From Halobaculum sp. CBA1158 (GTDB lineage Archaea > Halobacteriota > Halobacteria > Halobacteriales > Haloferacaceae), in assembly GCF_021431925.1 (NCBI RefSeq), contig NZ_CP090371.1, positions 682,001 through 746,000 of the forward strand: a stretch of 64,000 bases of DNA, in the 5' to 3' direction. Shown one piece after another: positions 33,808 to 42,467 of this stretch. Under the pieces are notes generated by a model. The model worked only from the letters and a program-made list of their open reading frames with translations. It did not search any database and was not told the DNA's origin. Every line of letters begins with the position of its first letter. Positions within the stretch are counted from its first letter, which is position 1. The translations under genes and the position numbers were made by a program.

Positions 33808-34155
33808 TCACTCGGCGCAGGTCGCTTCCTGCCCGTCCTCACATCCCTCCGATCGTTGTCCCGGTTGCGAGTCGGCGGTGGCCGACTCGCGACCACCGTC
33901 GGCCTCGGCCTCGGCCGCCCGCGGTCCCGTGAGCTGATAGAGATTCTGTCGAGCGTCGGCGAAGTAGACGTCCTCGTCGACGATCCCGATGTTCTCGAGC
34001 CGTTCGAGGGCGTACCGTACCGTCCGTGCGGAGAGCATCGACTCCTCGACGATCCCCTTCTGCGTCAGCGCTCCGTTGTACTCCAGGACCTTGAACACGA
34101 GCTTGGCGCTTGGGGGGAGGTCGTCGAGGGAGTCCTCGTCGGTTCCGTCCATCAT
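33808..34155 (-). CDS. Winged helix-turn-helix regulator (MarR/TrmB-like)
   Basis: This 115-aa regulator has one winged-HTH domain (LPPSAKLVFKVLEYNGALTQKGIVEE, SMLSARTVRYALERLENIGIV, about residues 12-58, quoted in parts), followed by a wing (DEDVYFADARQNLYQLT) and a disordered acidic tail ending in two Cys residues. It binds DNA presumably as a dimer. It is divergent from the EMC6-like gene, with 111 nt between the starts. The target is unknown. Confidence 0.85.
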   Translation of the reverse strand: MMDGTDEDSLDDLPPSAKLVFKVLEYNGALTQKGIVEESMLSARTVRYALERLENIGIVDEDVYFADARQNLYQLTGPRAAEAEADGGRESATADSQPGQRSEGCEDGQEATCAE

Positions 34156-34266
34156 TACGAATCGAAACACCGGACCATGATAAAGGTTCACGGAACACTA
34201 TTCGGTCCGGGGTCCGTTGATCGGGCAAGCGAACCCCTTTTGTCGCCGGCTGGCGGAGCTACGAGC

Positions 34267-34584
34267 ATGGCTACCGAAACCGCTTCGGGGCTCTCCGACC
34301 ACCTGCGCGGGGTGACCGTCACCACCGTTTCGTGTCTGGCGGGGATCGCCGCGGCGCTCGTTTGCGCGATGGCCCCGTTCCTCGGGACGTCTCCCGAGGC
34401 GGCGACCGACACACTCGCGCTGGTCGTGGTCGCGGGCTTCGTCTTCGTACAGATCCCGCTGTTGAAACTGCTCGGCGTGGAGGTCGAGGAGTTCGGGATC
34501 AAGGATAACCTCTACGTTGCGTTCATGACCTTCACGCTGTGGTTCATCGCCTACGGCGTCATCCTCTCGGCGAACGTGGCGTAA
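34267..34584 (+). CDS. EMC6-like small membrane protein
   Basis: This 105-aa membrane protein has three helices: about residues 18-38, 48-70 and 83-102 (NLYVAFMTFTLWFIAYGVIL). It matches the haloarchaeal proteins annotated as EMC6-like, related to a subunit of the eukaryotic ER membrane protein insertion complex. It ends 1 nt before the ABCE1 start, so the two are co-transcribed. That links a possible membrane insertion factor with ribosome recycling. The family assignment is from topology and context. Confidence 0.75.
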   Translation: MATETASGLSDHLRGVTVTTVSCLAGIAAALVCAMAPFLGTSPEAATDTLALVVVAGFVFVQIPLLKLLGVEVEEFGIKDNLYVAFMTFTLWFIAYGVILSANVA

Positions 34585-34585
34585 G

Positions 34586-36415
34586 ATGGCGGACGACAGC
34601 ATCGCGGTCGTCGACCTCGATCGGTGTCAGCCCGACCGGTGCAACTACGAGTGTGCGAACTTCTGCCCGCCGAACCGCACCGGCAAGGACTGCATCGTCG
34701 AGCGCGGCGACCACTACGAGGAGGACGAACCGTACGACGGCGGCCCCGACCAGATCTGGATCTCCGAGGAGATCTGCCTGGGCGAGACGTGCGGCATCTG
34801 CGTCGAGAAGTGCCCGTTCGACGCCATCGAGATCATCAACCTCCCCTCCGAACTGGAGAACGACCCCGTGCACCGCTACGGCGACAACGCCTTCTCGCTG
34901 TACGGCCTGCCGGTCCCCGAACCCGGTAACGTGACGGGTATCCTCGGTCCCAACGGGATCGGGAAGTCGACCGCGGTGAAGATGCTCTCCGGGGAACTGG
35001 TTCCGAACCTCGGTGACCACGCGGAGGAGGCGAACTGGGACGCTGTGCTGGAGCGGTTCAAGGGGACGGAGCTGCAGAACTACGTCGAGCGCGTCATCGG
35101 CGGCGAGGTCGAGGTGGCTCGCAAGCCGCAGTACGTCGACCAGATCCCCAAGCAGTTCGACGGCAACACCCGCGAGTTGCTGGAGCGGACGAACGAGCGC
35201 GGCGCGCTCGACTCGCTCGTCGAGCGGCTCTCGATCGGCCCGGTGATGGACCAGGACATCGACTCCATCTCCGGCGGGGAGCTCCAGCGCGTCGCGCTGG
35301 CGGCGACGCTCGCGCGCGACGCGGACTTCTACTTCCTCGACGAGATCACGCCGTACCTCGACATCGGCCAGCGCATGACCGCCGCGCGGCTCATCCGCGA
35401 ACTCGCCGACGACGGCGAGCGCTCGATGATGGTCGTCGAGCACGACCTCGCCATCCTCGACCTACTGGCGGACACGCTCCACGTCACCTACGGCGAGCCC
35501 GGGGCGTACGGCGTCGTCACCGACCCCAAGTCCACCCGCAACGGCATCAACGAGTACCTGAAGGGCTATCTCGACAACGAGAACATGCGGATCCGCCCCG
35601 ACGAGATCACCTTCGACGCGCACGCGCCTCGGGAGATCACCCGCTCGCAGGTGCTGTTCGAGTACCCCGACATGCGGAAGTCCTACGGCGAGGGCGAGTT
35701 CTCGCTTTCGGTCGACGGCGGCGCGGTCCACGAGTCGGAGGTGCTGGGTATCGTCGGCCCCAACGGGATCGGGAAGTCGACGATGGCGAAGCTGTTCGCC
35801 GGCCAGCTCGAGCCCGACGAGGGGGAGCTGGACCTCGCGCTCGACATCGCCTACAAGCCGCAGTACATCGAGATCGACCAGCCGATGCGCGTGGACGCGT
35901 TCCTCTCGTCGATCACCGACGACTTCGGCTCGTCCTACTGGGACACGGAGGTCGCCCGGCCGCTCCAGCTCAACCCGATCATGGAGCAGAGCCTCACCGA
36001 CCTTTCGGGCGGCGAGCGCCAGCGCGTCGCCATCGCGGCGTGCCTCTCGAAGGACGCCGACCTGTACCTGCTGGACGAGCCGTCGGCCCACCTCGACGTG
36101 GAACAGCGCGTGCAGGCGACGACCGCCATCCGGCGGTACGCCGAGAACCACGACGCGACGGTGATGGTCATCGACCACGACATCTACATGATCGACCTGC
36201 TGGCCGACCGCCTCATGGTGTTCGACGGCGAGCCCGCCGTCGAGGGCCACGCGACCCGACCGCAGGGGATGCGCTCGGGGATGAACGACTTCCTCGGCGA
36301 CCTGGACATCACGTTCCGCCGCGACGAGCGGACGGGACGCCCGCGGATCAACAAGCCCGGCTCGCAGCTCGACCGCCAGCAGAAGAGCGACGGCGAGTAC
36401 TACTACTCCGGGTAG
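34586..36415 (+). CDS. rli1: Ribosome recycling ATPase ABCE1 (Rli1)
   Basis: This 609-aa essential archaeal/eukaryal factor splits ribosomes after termination, with aPelota/aRF1. The N-terminal domain has two 4Fe-4S clusters (CQPDRCNYECANFC and CLGETCGICVEKCPFDAI). Two ABC domains follow, each with Walker A GPNGIGKST (about residues 125 and 395) and signatures SGGELQRV and SGGERQRV, ending in a hinge region. Both ATPase sites look intact. It is coupled to the EMC6-like gene. Length and order are standard. Confidence 0.97.
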   Translation: MADDSIAVVDLDRCQPDRCNYECANFCPPNRTGKDCIVERGDHYEEDEPYDGGPDQIWISEEICLGETCGICVEKCPFDAIEIINLPSELENDPVHRYGDNAFSLYGLPVPEPGNVTGILGPNGIGKSTAVKMLSGELVPNLGDHAEEANWDAVLERFKGTELQNYVERVIGGEVEVARKPQYVDQIPKQFDGNTRELLERTNERGALDSLVERLSIGPVMDQDIDSISGGELQRVALAATLARDADFYFLDEITPYLDIGQRMTAARLIRELADDGERSMMVVEHDLAILDLLADTLHVTYGEPGAYGVVTDPKSTRNGINEYLKGYLDNENMRIRPDEITFDAHAPREITRSQVLFEYPDMRKSYGEGEFSLSVDGGAVHESEVLGIVGPNGIGKSTMAKLFAGQLEPDEGELDLALDIAYKPQYIEIDQPMRVDAFLSSITDDFGSSYWDTEVARPLQLNPIMEQSLTDLSGGERQRVAIAACLSKDADLYLLDEPSAHLDVEQRVQATTAIRRYAENHDATVMVIDHDIYMIDLLADRLMVFDGEPAVEGHATRPQGMRSGMNDFLGDLDITFRRDERTGRPRINKPGSQLDRQQKSDGEYYYSG

Positions 36416-36504
36416 CGTCGCCGTTCTCCGGTACGGAGTCGGGAGACCCGCGTTCGTCGTTTCTGACGCCTCGACGGCTGCTCCTGGGGTGACGACGACC
36501 CGAT

Positions 36505-36957
36505 CTAGTCGCGACTGTACTCCTTCTTGAAGCCGCGGAACTCCGAGCGGTGGGCCTCCTCGTCGGAGAGGATGGTCACCGCGAGATCCTCGGTCACGGG
36601 GTCCTCGGCGGCCTCCGCCGCGTCGATGAGGTCGCGGTACAGCGAGATGGCGTCCTCCTCGGCGTCGATGACGCCCTCGATGACCGACAGCACGTCCGTG
36701 GAGTCCTCCGGCGGCTGGAGGGAGTGCTGGTTCGCGGTGAACTCCGCCGAGCCCGGCGGGCGCGCGTCGAGCTGCTTCAGTCGGTTGCCGAGCTGTTCGG
36801 CGTGGCCCAGTTCCTCCTGGATGTCGGCCTGGAGGCTCTCTTTTATCTCCTCGGCGCGGACGCCGTCGAGGACGATCGCGTTCGTCTGGTAGTTCATCAC
36901 GGTCTCCATCTCGTCGCCGTACGCCTTCCGGAGCAGTTCGATGACCTGGTCGGACAT
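36505..36957 (-). CDS. Ferritin-like domain protein
   Basis: This 150-aa four-helix protein has acidic metal-ligand positions in EMETVMNYQTNAIVLDG, EELGHAEQLGNRL, VIDAEEDAISLYRDLIDAA and LSDEEAHRSEF, the pattern of diiron ferritin-like/bacterioferritin proteins. The ExxH of EELGH and the EEAH of the last helix are visible. It could store iron or detoxify peroxide; Dps-type residues are not clear. It is convergent with ABCE1. Start ATG at 36957. Confidence 0.85.
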   Translation of the reverse strand: MSDQVIELLRKAYGDEMETVMNYQTNAIVLDGVRAEEIKESLQADIQEELGHAEQLGNRLKQLDARPPGSAEFTANQHSLQPPEDSTDVLSVIEGVIDAEEDAISLYRDLIDAAEAAEDPVTEDLAVTILSDEEAHRSEFRGFKKEYSRD

Positions 36958-37224
36958 GTCGACTCGACGTACCCCGCCCGGAGGCAAATAGCTGTTCGCC
37001 GCTGCGAGACGACTGAAATCGGCGACGCCGAACCCGATCGGACGACGGGTCCGGTCGCTACGGACTCAGGTAGTACGGGCGCTCACTCACAATCACACGC
37101 CCTCACATAACAGCGGTAGCGAGGCGAAAGCCCACCCCTTCAGGGGTGGGATGAAGCCGACAACTGGGAATCTCTCCACGCTCGTAGGCACGGCTGGGGT
37201 TAGATGTCTACATAACATCTTTAG

Positions 37225-37638
37225 ATGAAAGACTTCTACATACTGACGATGCCTCGTGGGTTTGACAGGGAACGTACTAACGTCCACAAACTCCAGTACC
37301 ACTTCATCTGGTGCCCGAAGTACCGCAGATCGGTGCTTGAGGGCGAGGTACGTGACCGTCTCGAAGAACTCATCGAGGAGAAAGCCGACGAACTCGACCT
37401 CGAAATCTTGGAGTTGGCGATTCGCCCCGACCACGTACACCTGTTCATCACGGGCGACCCGACGCTCGCCCCGAACAAGATAATGCAACAGGTCAAGGGC
37501 TACTCCTCGCGCCACCTCCGCGACGAGTTCGATTTCGGCTTGCCGTCGCTGTGGACGCGCTCGTACTTCGTCTCAAGTGCGGGCGACGTATCCAGCGAAG
37601 TCATCGAGGAGTACATCGACGCCCAAGCAGGTGAGTAG
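37225..37638 (+). CDS. tnpA: IS200/IS605 Y1 transposase TnpA
   Basis: This 137-aa HUH single-strand transposase has the HUH pair in DHVHLFI (His70-His72) and the catalytic Tyr in EVIEEYIDAQ (Tyr130). It cuts and joins single-stranded ends at the subterminal hairpins. An alternative start at 37249 (MPRGFDRERT) would be nearer the usual family N terminus. All catalytic residues are present, so the element may be mobile. Confidence 0.92.
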   Translation: MKDFYILTMPRGFDRERTNVHKLQYHFIWCPKYRRSVLEGEVRDRLEELIEEKADELDLEILELAIRPDHVHLFITGDPTLAPNKIMQQVKGYSSRHLRDEFDFGLPSLWTRSYFVSSAGDVSSEVIEEYIDAQAGE

Positions 37639-37639
37639 T

Positions 37640-38794
37640 ATGCAACGGAACGTCTCAACCACGGTGCGGGTCAAACTCCACTCGCTGACCAACAGGAAAG
37701 CCGACCTGCTCGCCCGTGAGTACGAGGCGTTCCAGACGGCTGTTCACGGTGGAGACGCCGACCTATACTCTGCGACCGACCAGCAGGCGTCGAAGGTGCA
37801 ACGACAGAAAGACCCGAACCCCGACACCGAACAGCCTGTCGTCCTCCGCAACGACGTGTTCGACGTGGTCCACGACGAGGACACCGTTCTTTCGTCGTGG
37901 TGGGTCAAAGTCCCCGTCTACGACCCCGAGCGCGGACGGGGCAACTCCATCTGGTGCCCCGCCTACGTCCCACAGAAGGACGAACAACTCGTCCGTGAGG
38001 GCAACGTTCGGGACAGTGAACTGGTGCGCCGTGACGGTGACTGGTACGTCCATCTCGTCGTCAAACGGTCTGTGACCGTCCAAGACGAGTACGACGACGT
38101 GCTGGCTATCGACATGGGCGCACGGTGGGTCGCTACCTGCGCGTTCCTCTCCGACCGCAAAACCACCTTCTACGGCGAGGAAGTCCGTCGTATCCGCGAA
38201 CACTACAAGCAACTCCGCAAGTCCATCGGAAAAGCGAAACCCCGACAAGGACAGCAGGTGGTCAAGCGTATCGGTGACGCGGAAGCGCGGAAGGTGGACG
38301 ACCGCCTCCACAAAATTGCTCGGCAAATCGTGGAGGATGCCGAGGAACGGAACGCAGTCATCGTTGTGGGCGACCTCGGCGGGATTCGCAAGGACAACGA
38401 CAAGGGACGGTACGTCAACGACAAGACCCACAAGATGCCGTTCGCCCGCCTGCTCAACTACATCGAGTACAAGGCCCACGACGCGAGCATCGAGGTGCAG
38501 TTGGTCGAAGAATACGACACGTCGAAGACCTGCAATCGGTGTTCCTGTGAGGGCGTCCGTGAGACACAGGGGCGCTTTGAGTGTCCCGAGTGTGGGTTGG
38601 ACGACAACGCCGATAAGAACGGTGCGCTGAACATCGGCAAACGAGCCTTGGGCAAGTTCTCGAAACCGCTGTCCGAGGCGGGGGCCGTACTGGCACGGCC
38701 CGAAACGCAGGTCATCGTCCCACGCGACGACGAACCTGCGAACCTCTCCGTATCCGTGGGTTCAACCCCCAGTGGGGGAACCCCACGGCTTTAG
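37640..38794 (+). CDS. tnpB: TnpB (IS605 OrfB) RNA-guided nuclease homologue, altered RuvC-II
   Basis: This 384-aa TnpB has RuvC-I Asp158 (VLAIDMG), a zinc finger with CNRC (298, 301) and CPEC (315, 318), and RuvC-III Asp325 (DDNADKNGALNI). RuvC-II reads IVVGDL with Gly244 where canonical TnpB has the catalytic Glu (IVVEDL). Glu276 in LLNYIEYKA is a possible substitute. The stop lies in the loop of the right-end hairpin, so the transposon end and any omega-RNA scaffold overlap the 3' end of the gene. The N-terminal RNA-binding half is complete. Confidence 0.9.
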   Translation: MQRNVSTTVRVKLHSLTNRKADLLAREYEAFQTAVHGGDADLYSATDQQASKVQRQKDPNPDTEQPVVLRNDVFDVVHDEDTVLSSWWVKVPVYDPERGRGNSIWCPAYVPQKDEQLVREGNVRDSELVRRDGDWYVHLVVKRSVTVQDEYDDVLAIDMGARWVATCAFLSDRKTTFYGEEVRRIREHYKQLRKSIGKAKPRQGQQVVKRIGDAEARKVDDRLHKIARQIVEDAEERNAVIVVGDLGGIRKDNDKGRYVNDKTHKMPFARLLNYIEYKAHDASIEVQLVEEYDTSKTCNRCSCEGVRETQGRFECPECGLDDNADKNGALNIGKRALGKFSKPLSEAGAVLARPETQVIVPRDDEPANLSVSVGSTPSGGTPRL

Positions 38795-38821
38795 CCGTGG
38801 GAGGATGTCAGAGACGCTCAC

Positions 38822-39343
38822 TCACAGATACTCGCGCGAGCAGGTGCCGCAGAGGTGCTCTTCTTTCACGTCGACCTCGCGAACAGTCGGGGAGAAGGAC
38901 ATGACGCATTTGCTGTTGTCGCAATGCTCCAGCCCGAGCGTGTGGCCGATCTCGTGGACGATCTCCTTGCGCACTCGATCGGAGAACACCTCGGCGGCCG
39001 GCTTGGTGGAGACGCCGCCGTCCGAGGAGGTCTGGAGGCGGTACGTGGAGACGACCGAGCCGTTACCGTTGAGATACGCCAGCCCGAAGACGTAGTTGCG
39101 ACGCCGGTAGTAGAGGTCCTGCGGGGTGATGCCGATGTTCTTCTCACCGGTTCCCACCCGCGAGACGAGTTCGATGAACTGCTCGGCACGGTATTGGTTG
39201 CGGCTGCGGTCGTACGCGCCCTCCGGGATCGACTGCTCGTCGTGAACGCTGACGTCGCAGTCGTACACCGAGCGGAGTCCCGCCGACGCCTCACGCTTCA
39301 CCTGGGCGGAGACATCCCCGATGGGCACGATGTCGACAAGCAT
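38822..39343 (-). CDS. amzA: Archaemetzincin zinc protease AmzA
   Basis: This 173-aa metalloprotease has the extended archaemetzincin zinc site HEIGHTLGLEHC at about residues 130-141. The Cys146 and Cys165/Cys168 group (CVMSFS, CGTCSREY) binds a structural zinc. Archaemetzincins cleave small peptides; the in vivo substrate is unknown. Start ATG at 39343; the frame upstream is open but too short to be meaningful. The insertion sequence ends 21 nt past the stop. Confidence 0.92.
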   Translation of the reverse strand: MLVDIVPIGDVSAQVKREASAGLRSVYDCDVSVHDEQSIPEGAYDRSRNQYRAEQFIELVSRVGTGEKNIGITPQDLYYRRRNYVFGLAYLNGNGSVVSTYRLQTSSDGGVSTKPAAEVFSDRVRKEIVHEIGHTLGLEHCDNSKCVMSFSPTVREVDVKEEHLCGTCSREYL

Positions 39344-39383
39344 GAACGTGCTTATGTCGGGTGCGAACATAAGTTACCCGCCC

Positions 39384-39887
39384 GTGTCAGACGATCGTCG
39401 GTCCGCGGTCCGCCGGAAACTCGACGAATTCCCACGGCTCTGTGAGGTCGGTATCGGGGATCGCGACGAGGTGGCCGCCGGCCTCGCGAGCGACGGCCGC
39501 GCGGTGACTGCGACCGACGTGGTCGAACGCGAGCCACCCGCGGGAGTCACGTTCGTCCGCGACGACGTCGTCGCCGCGGCCGACCGCGTCGCCGGAGACG
39601 ACGACGCCGACGATCCTGACAACCTCGGCGACGCTGACCCTGACAGCTTCGGCGACGGGGACCTCGACGCCCTCGACGATGCCTACCGCGTGGACTGCGT
39701 GTACGCGCTCAACTGCCCGCCGGAACTGCACCGCCCGCTCCTCCGGGTCGCCGGCGCGGTCGACGCCGCCTGCGCGTTCACGACGCTCGGCGGCGACCCG
39801 CCGGCGGTCGAGGCGACGCCGCTGGCGCTCTCGGGCGGGGACACGCTGTACGTCGCTCGCGACCCCGACGACGTGTTGATCGACTGA
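39384..39887 (+). CDS. UPF0146 family protein
   Basis: This 167-aa Rossmann-like protein has [19 protein letters not shown] (a degenerate methyltransferase motif I), [22 protein letters not shown] and [21 protein letters not shown]. The UPF0146 proteins look like methyltransferases that lost the glycine loop; function is unknown. A long acidic repeat ([20 protein letters not shown], about residues 75-100) is inserted between the strands. The start is GTG at 39384, 40 nt from the divergent archaemetzincin start. Confidence 0.82.
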   Translation: MSDDRRSAVRRKLDEFPRLCEVGIGDRDEVAAGLASDGRAVTATDVVEREPPAGVTFVRDDVVAAADRVAGDDDADDPDNLGDADPDSFGDGDLDALDDAYRVDCVYALNCPPELHRPLLRVAGAVDAACAFTTLGGDPPAVEATPLALSGGDTLYVARDPDDVLID

Positions 39888-39997
39888 TCGACCGACCGGG
39901 CGACCGAGCGACTAAGCAACCGACCGACACCGGTTCGCAGTTCGACCCCGTCGCACGGAGTCGCAACGCCCATACGCGGGCCACCCCCTTCGTCGGT

Positions 39998-40864
39998 ATG
40001 CGAGTCGACACGGTCGTGTTGGACGTCGACGGCGTGCTCGTCGACGTGGCCGATTCCTACCGCCGGGCGGTCGTCGAGAGCGTCGAGCGCCGGTACGGCG
40101 ACACCCTCGCCCGCGACGACCTCCAGGCGTTCAAGGACGCCGGCGGCTTCAACAACGACTGGGAGCTGACCGACGCCGTCGCGCTGTACGTCCTCGCCCG
40201 CGACCGCGGCCTCGCGGCCGACGTGGCCGCTTTCACCGACGCCATCGCAGCTAACGGCACGGGCCTCGACGGCGCGCGCGCGACCGTTCGCGACGCCCTC
40301 GGCGACGAGGCTGCAGACGAGATCGAGGCGGCGTGGGACCCCGACGCGCTCCGCGAGACGTTCCAGGCGCTGTACCTCGGGACGGAACTGTACCGCGACA
40401 TCGAGGGCGAGGAACCCCCCTTCGAGGCACCCGGATTCGTTCACGACGAGCCGGTGATCGTCGAGGAAGCGACCGTCGACGCGCTCACCGAGGGGTATCC
40501 GGTGTGCGTGCTGACGGGTCGACCCGCCGCCGAGGCGGACATCGCGCTCGCCCGCGCGGGCCTCGACGTGCCCGACGACCGTCGGTTCACCATGGACGAC
40601 TGGGAGGCGGGCAAGCCGAACCCGCGGGCGCTGGTGACGCTGGCCGAGCGCACCGACGCCGACCGGGTCGCGTTCGTCGGCGACACCCTCGACGACGTGC
40701 GAACCGCGGTCAACGCCGCCGACGCGGACGGGTCCCGGACCTACCACGGGATCGGCGTGCTGACCGGCGGGCTCGCGGGCGCGGACGGCCGCGCGAAGTT
40801 CGCCGACGCCGGGGCCGAGGCGGTGCTCGACAGCGTGAACGACCTGCCGGGGCTGCTGGAGTGA
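39998..40864 (+). CDS. HAD-type hydrolase, TIGR01548-like
   Basis: This 288-aa HAD phosphatase has intact motif [12 protein letters not shown], motif II VLTGRPA, motif III Lys in [12 protein letters not shown] and motif [16 protein letters not shown]. The cap region with [14 protein letters not shown] and [16 protein letters not shown] matches the archaeal family TIGR01548. It probably hydrolyses a phosphorylated metabolite; some members sit near histidine genes, but here no such neighbour is seen. ATG start at 39998. Confidence 0.88.
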   Translation: MRVDTVVLDVDGVLVDVADSYRRAVVESVERRYGDTLARDDLQAFKDAGGFNNDWELTDAVALYVLARDRGLAADVAAFTDAIAANGTGLDGARATVRDALGDEAADEIEAAWDPDALRETFQALYLGTELYRDIEGEEPPFEAPGFVHDEPVIVEEATVDALTEGYPVCVLTGRPAAEADIALARAGLDVPDDRRFTMDDWEAGKPNPRALVTLAERTDADRVAFVGDTLDDVRTAVNAADADGSRTYHGIGVLTGGLAGADGRAKFADAGAEAVLDSVNDLPGLLE

Positions 40865-40871
40865 GACGGCG

Positions 40872-41117
40872 ATGAGCGAGTCCGGTCCCGACCGAAGCGC
40901 CGACGCCGACGCCGGCGGCAGTCGGTCGCGGGTCGCCCGACTCGGTCAGTTCCTCACGTTCGTCGCGCTGCTGGACCTGCTGGCGCTGTCGATCGGGGCC
41001 ACGTTCACGCCGCCGGACCCGGTGACGCAGGCGCTCACAGTCGGCCCGATGCTCGTCGTCTCGCCGGTGTTGGCCTACTGGTTCGTGTACAAACGCGAGC
41101 CCCCGGACGGCCGATAG
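40872..41117 (+). CDS. Hypothetical two-helix membrane protein
   Basis: This 81-aa protein has a Ser/Asp/Ala-rich N terminus, one helix at about residues 27-45 (FLTFVALLDLLALSIGATF) and another at about 55-73 (LTVGPMLVVSPVLAYWFVY), with a short basic end. It follows the HAD gene by 7 nt and may be co-transcribed. No family is recognised. Confidence 0.6.
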   Translation: MSESGPDRSADADAGGSRSRVARLGQFLTFVALLDLLALSIGATFTPPDPVTQALTVGPMLVVSPVLAYWFVYKREPPDGR

Positions 41118-41153
41118 CTCCCGCCCGACGACCGCCATCCGTCGGTACGCCGA

Positions 41154-41633
41154 CTACTCCTCGAGCGACAGCACTCGGGTCCGGCCGCCGGGGTCGACGA
41201 CCTCGGGGTCGGCTCCCGCTGCCCGCGCCCGTCGCCGGAGTTCCCGCGCCAGCGACACGGCGTCGGCGCGCTCGTCTGCCGAGCGGAACGCCAACCGGAC
41301 GTCGTCCTCGCGACCGGCGACGCGCAGGTGTAGCGAGAAGCCGGTCGGGCGCGCGAACGGCGCGAGTCCCTCGACGTCACCGTAGCGGACGCGAACGGCG
41401 TCGGGGTCGTGAGTCGCCTCGGTCCGCGTCACGGCGTGCGGGTCGTACAGCCCGAGCGACTCGAGCAGACCGCCGAACAGCCCGTCGGCCGCCCCACCGA
41501 CCGCTCGGGCGAGCCGACCGTGTCGGCCGGGCGCGAACAGGACGGCGTCGTCGCCGAGGAACGCGCGACCCGGGCGCGGGCGCTCGTCGGGAGCGGCGCG
41601 GAGGATGACGTCGACGGCGTCGGGATCGTCCAT
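41154..41633 (-). CDS. Conserved hypothetical protein, 159 aa
   Basis: This soluble protein has MDDPDAVDVILRAAPDERPRPGRAFLGDDAVLFA near the start (quoted in part), LARAVGGAADGLFGGLLESLGLYDPHAVTRTE, and a later strand-rich part. A frame with an earlier start (41654) would add seven residues. The DDAVLFAPGR segment looks like a phosphate- or nucleotide-binding loop but has no consensus. It is convergent with the small membrane protein gene. No family is recognised. Confidence 0.62.
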   Translation of the reverse strand: MDDPDAVDVILRAAPDERPRPGRAFLGDDAVLFAPGRHGRLARAVGGAADGLFGGLLESLGLYDPHAVTRTEATHDPDAVRVRYGDVEGLAPFARPTGFSLHLRVAGREDDVRLAFRSADERADAVSLARELRRRARAAGADPEVVDPGGRTRVLSLEE

Positions 41634-41751
41634 ACCTCGACGGTGTTCGTCCATCGGCATCAACGCGGTGCTCGACGCGACCGAATCCCCGGTACCGTCA
41701 GCCCTGTCCGGTCACGCAACGCTTACCGCCGGGCCGCACCCAGTAATCCCC

Positions 41752-42420
41752 ATGCGAATTGCGCTCTTGGGCGGCACCGGCGACATCGGCGAGGGGCTCG
41801 CCGTACGGTGGGGCCGCGACACAGACCACGAACTGCTCGTCGGCTCGCGCGACCCCGAGAAGGCCCGCGCGGCGGCCGAAGAGTACGCCGGGACGGTCGC
41901 CGACGCGGGCGGCGACGCTGACCTGAAGGGCTTCGACAACGCGATGGCGGCCGACCGCGCGGACGTGGTCGTGCTCGCTGTGCCGCCGTACCACGTCGCC
42001 GACACGGTCGAGGCCGTCGAGGCGACCCTCGACGACGACGACGTGGTCGTCACGCCCGCCGCGGGGATGAAACGTGAGGACGACGGCTTCCACTACCACC
42101 CGCCCAGCGCCGGCAGCGTCACCGCGCTCGTACGCGATGCCGTGCCCGACGAGGTACCCGTCGTCGGCGCGTTCCACAACCTCGCGGCCGGGCGGCTCTC
42201 GGACCTGTCGCAGAATCTGGGGATCGACACGCTCGTGCTCGCGGACGACGACGAGGCGGCGGCGACGGTGTCGCGACTGGCCGAGGAGATCGTGGGCCTG
42301 CGCGCGCTCTCGGCGGGCGGCCTGTCGAACGCCGCGGAGGTGGAGTCGCTGACGCCGCTTCTCATCAACGTCGCGACGAACAACGACGACCTGCACGACC
42401 TGGGCGTCCGGTTCGACTGA
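41752..42420 (+). CDS. npdG: F420H2:NADP oxidoreductase (Fno/NpdG)
   Basis: This 222-aa enzyme transfers hydride between reduced coenzyme F420 and NADP+. It has the NADP-binding fingerprint LLGGTGDIGEGLAVRW with GSRDPEKARAAAEEY, a DVVVLAVPPYHV segment, and VVTPAAGMKREDDGFHYHPPSAGSV, which is characteristic of archaeal Fno. The N terminus and length are typical. It links haloarchaeal F420-dependent redox pools to NADPH. Confidence 0.92.
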   Translation: MRIALLGGTGDIGEGLAVRWGRDTDHELLVGSRDPEKARAAAEEYAGTVADAGGDADLKGFDNAMAADRADVVVLAVPPYHVADTVEAVEATLDDDDVVVTPAAGMKREDDGFHYHPPSAGSVTALVRDAVPDEVPVVGAFHNLAAGRLSDLSQNLGIDTLVLADDDEAAATVSRLAEEIVGLRALSAGGLSNAAEVESLTPLLINVATNNDDLHDLGVRFD

Positions 42421-42467
42421 CCGTCGCGCGCGGGCCGGCCGGTGCCCGACGGCTGTCCGTCGTCTCG

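Larger units (their letters stand above)
37131..38801 (+). mobile_element. IS200/IS605-type insertion sequence with tnpA and tnpB
   Basis: The element holds co-directional Y1 transposase (tnpA) and tnpB genes, separated by 1 nt. A subterminal hairpin CCCACCCC-TTCA-GGGGTGGG (37131-37150) marks the left side. On the right are a CCCCC-AGT-GGGGG hairpin (38766-38778) and CCCACGGC-TTTA-GCCGTGGG (38782-38801), whose loop contains the tnpB stop. The outer ends could extend some bases beyond these hairpins. It sits just after the archaemetzincin stop. Codon use (more A/T-ending) is unlike the neighbours, as expected for a mobile element. Confidence 0.9.

Noticed and set aside
37000-38830. CRISPR-like locus because of TnpB and repeats
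   Set aside because: TnpB is adjacent to a Y1 transposase and bounded by IS605-type hairpins; there are no spaced direct repeats or cas genes.
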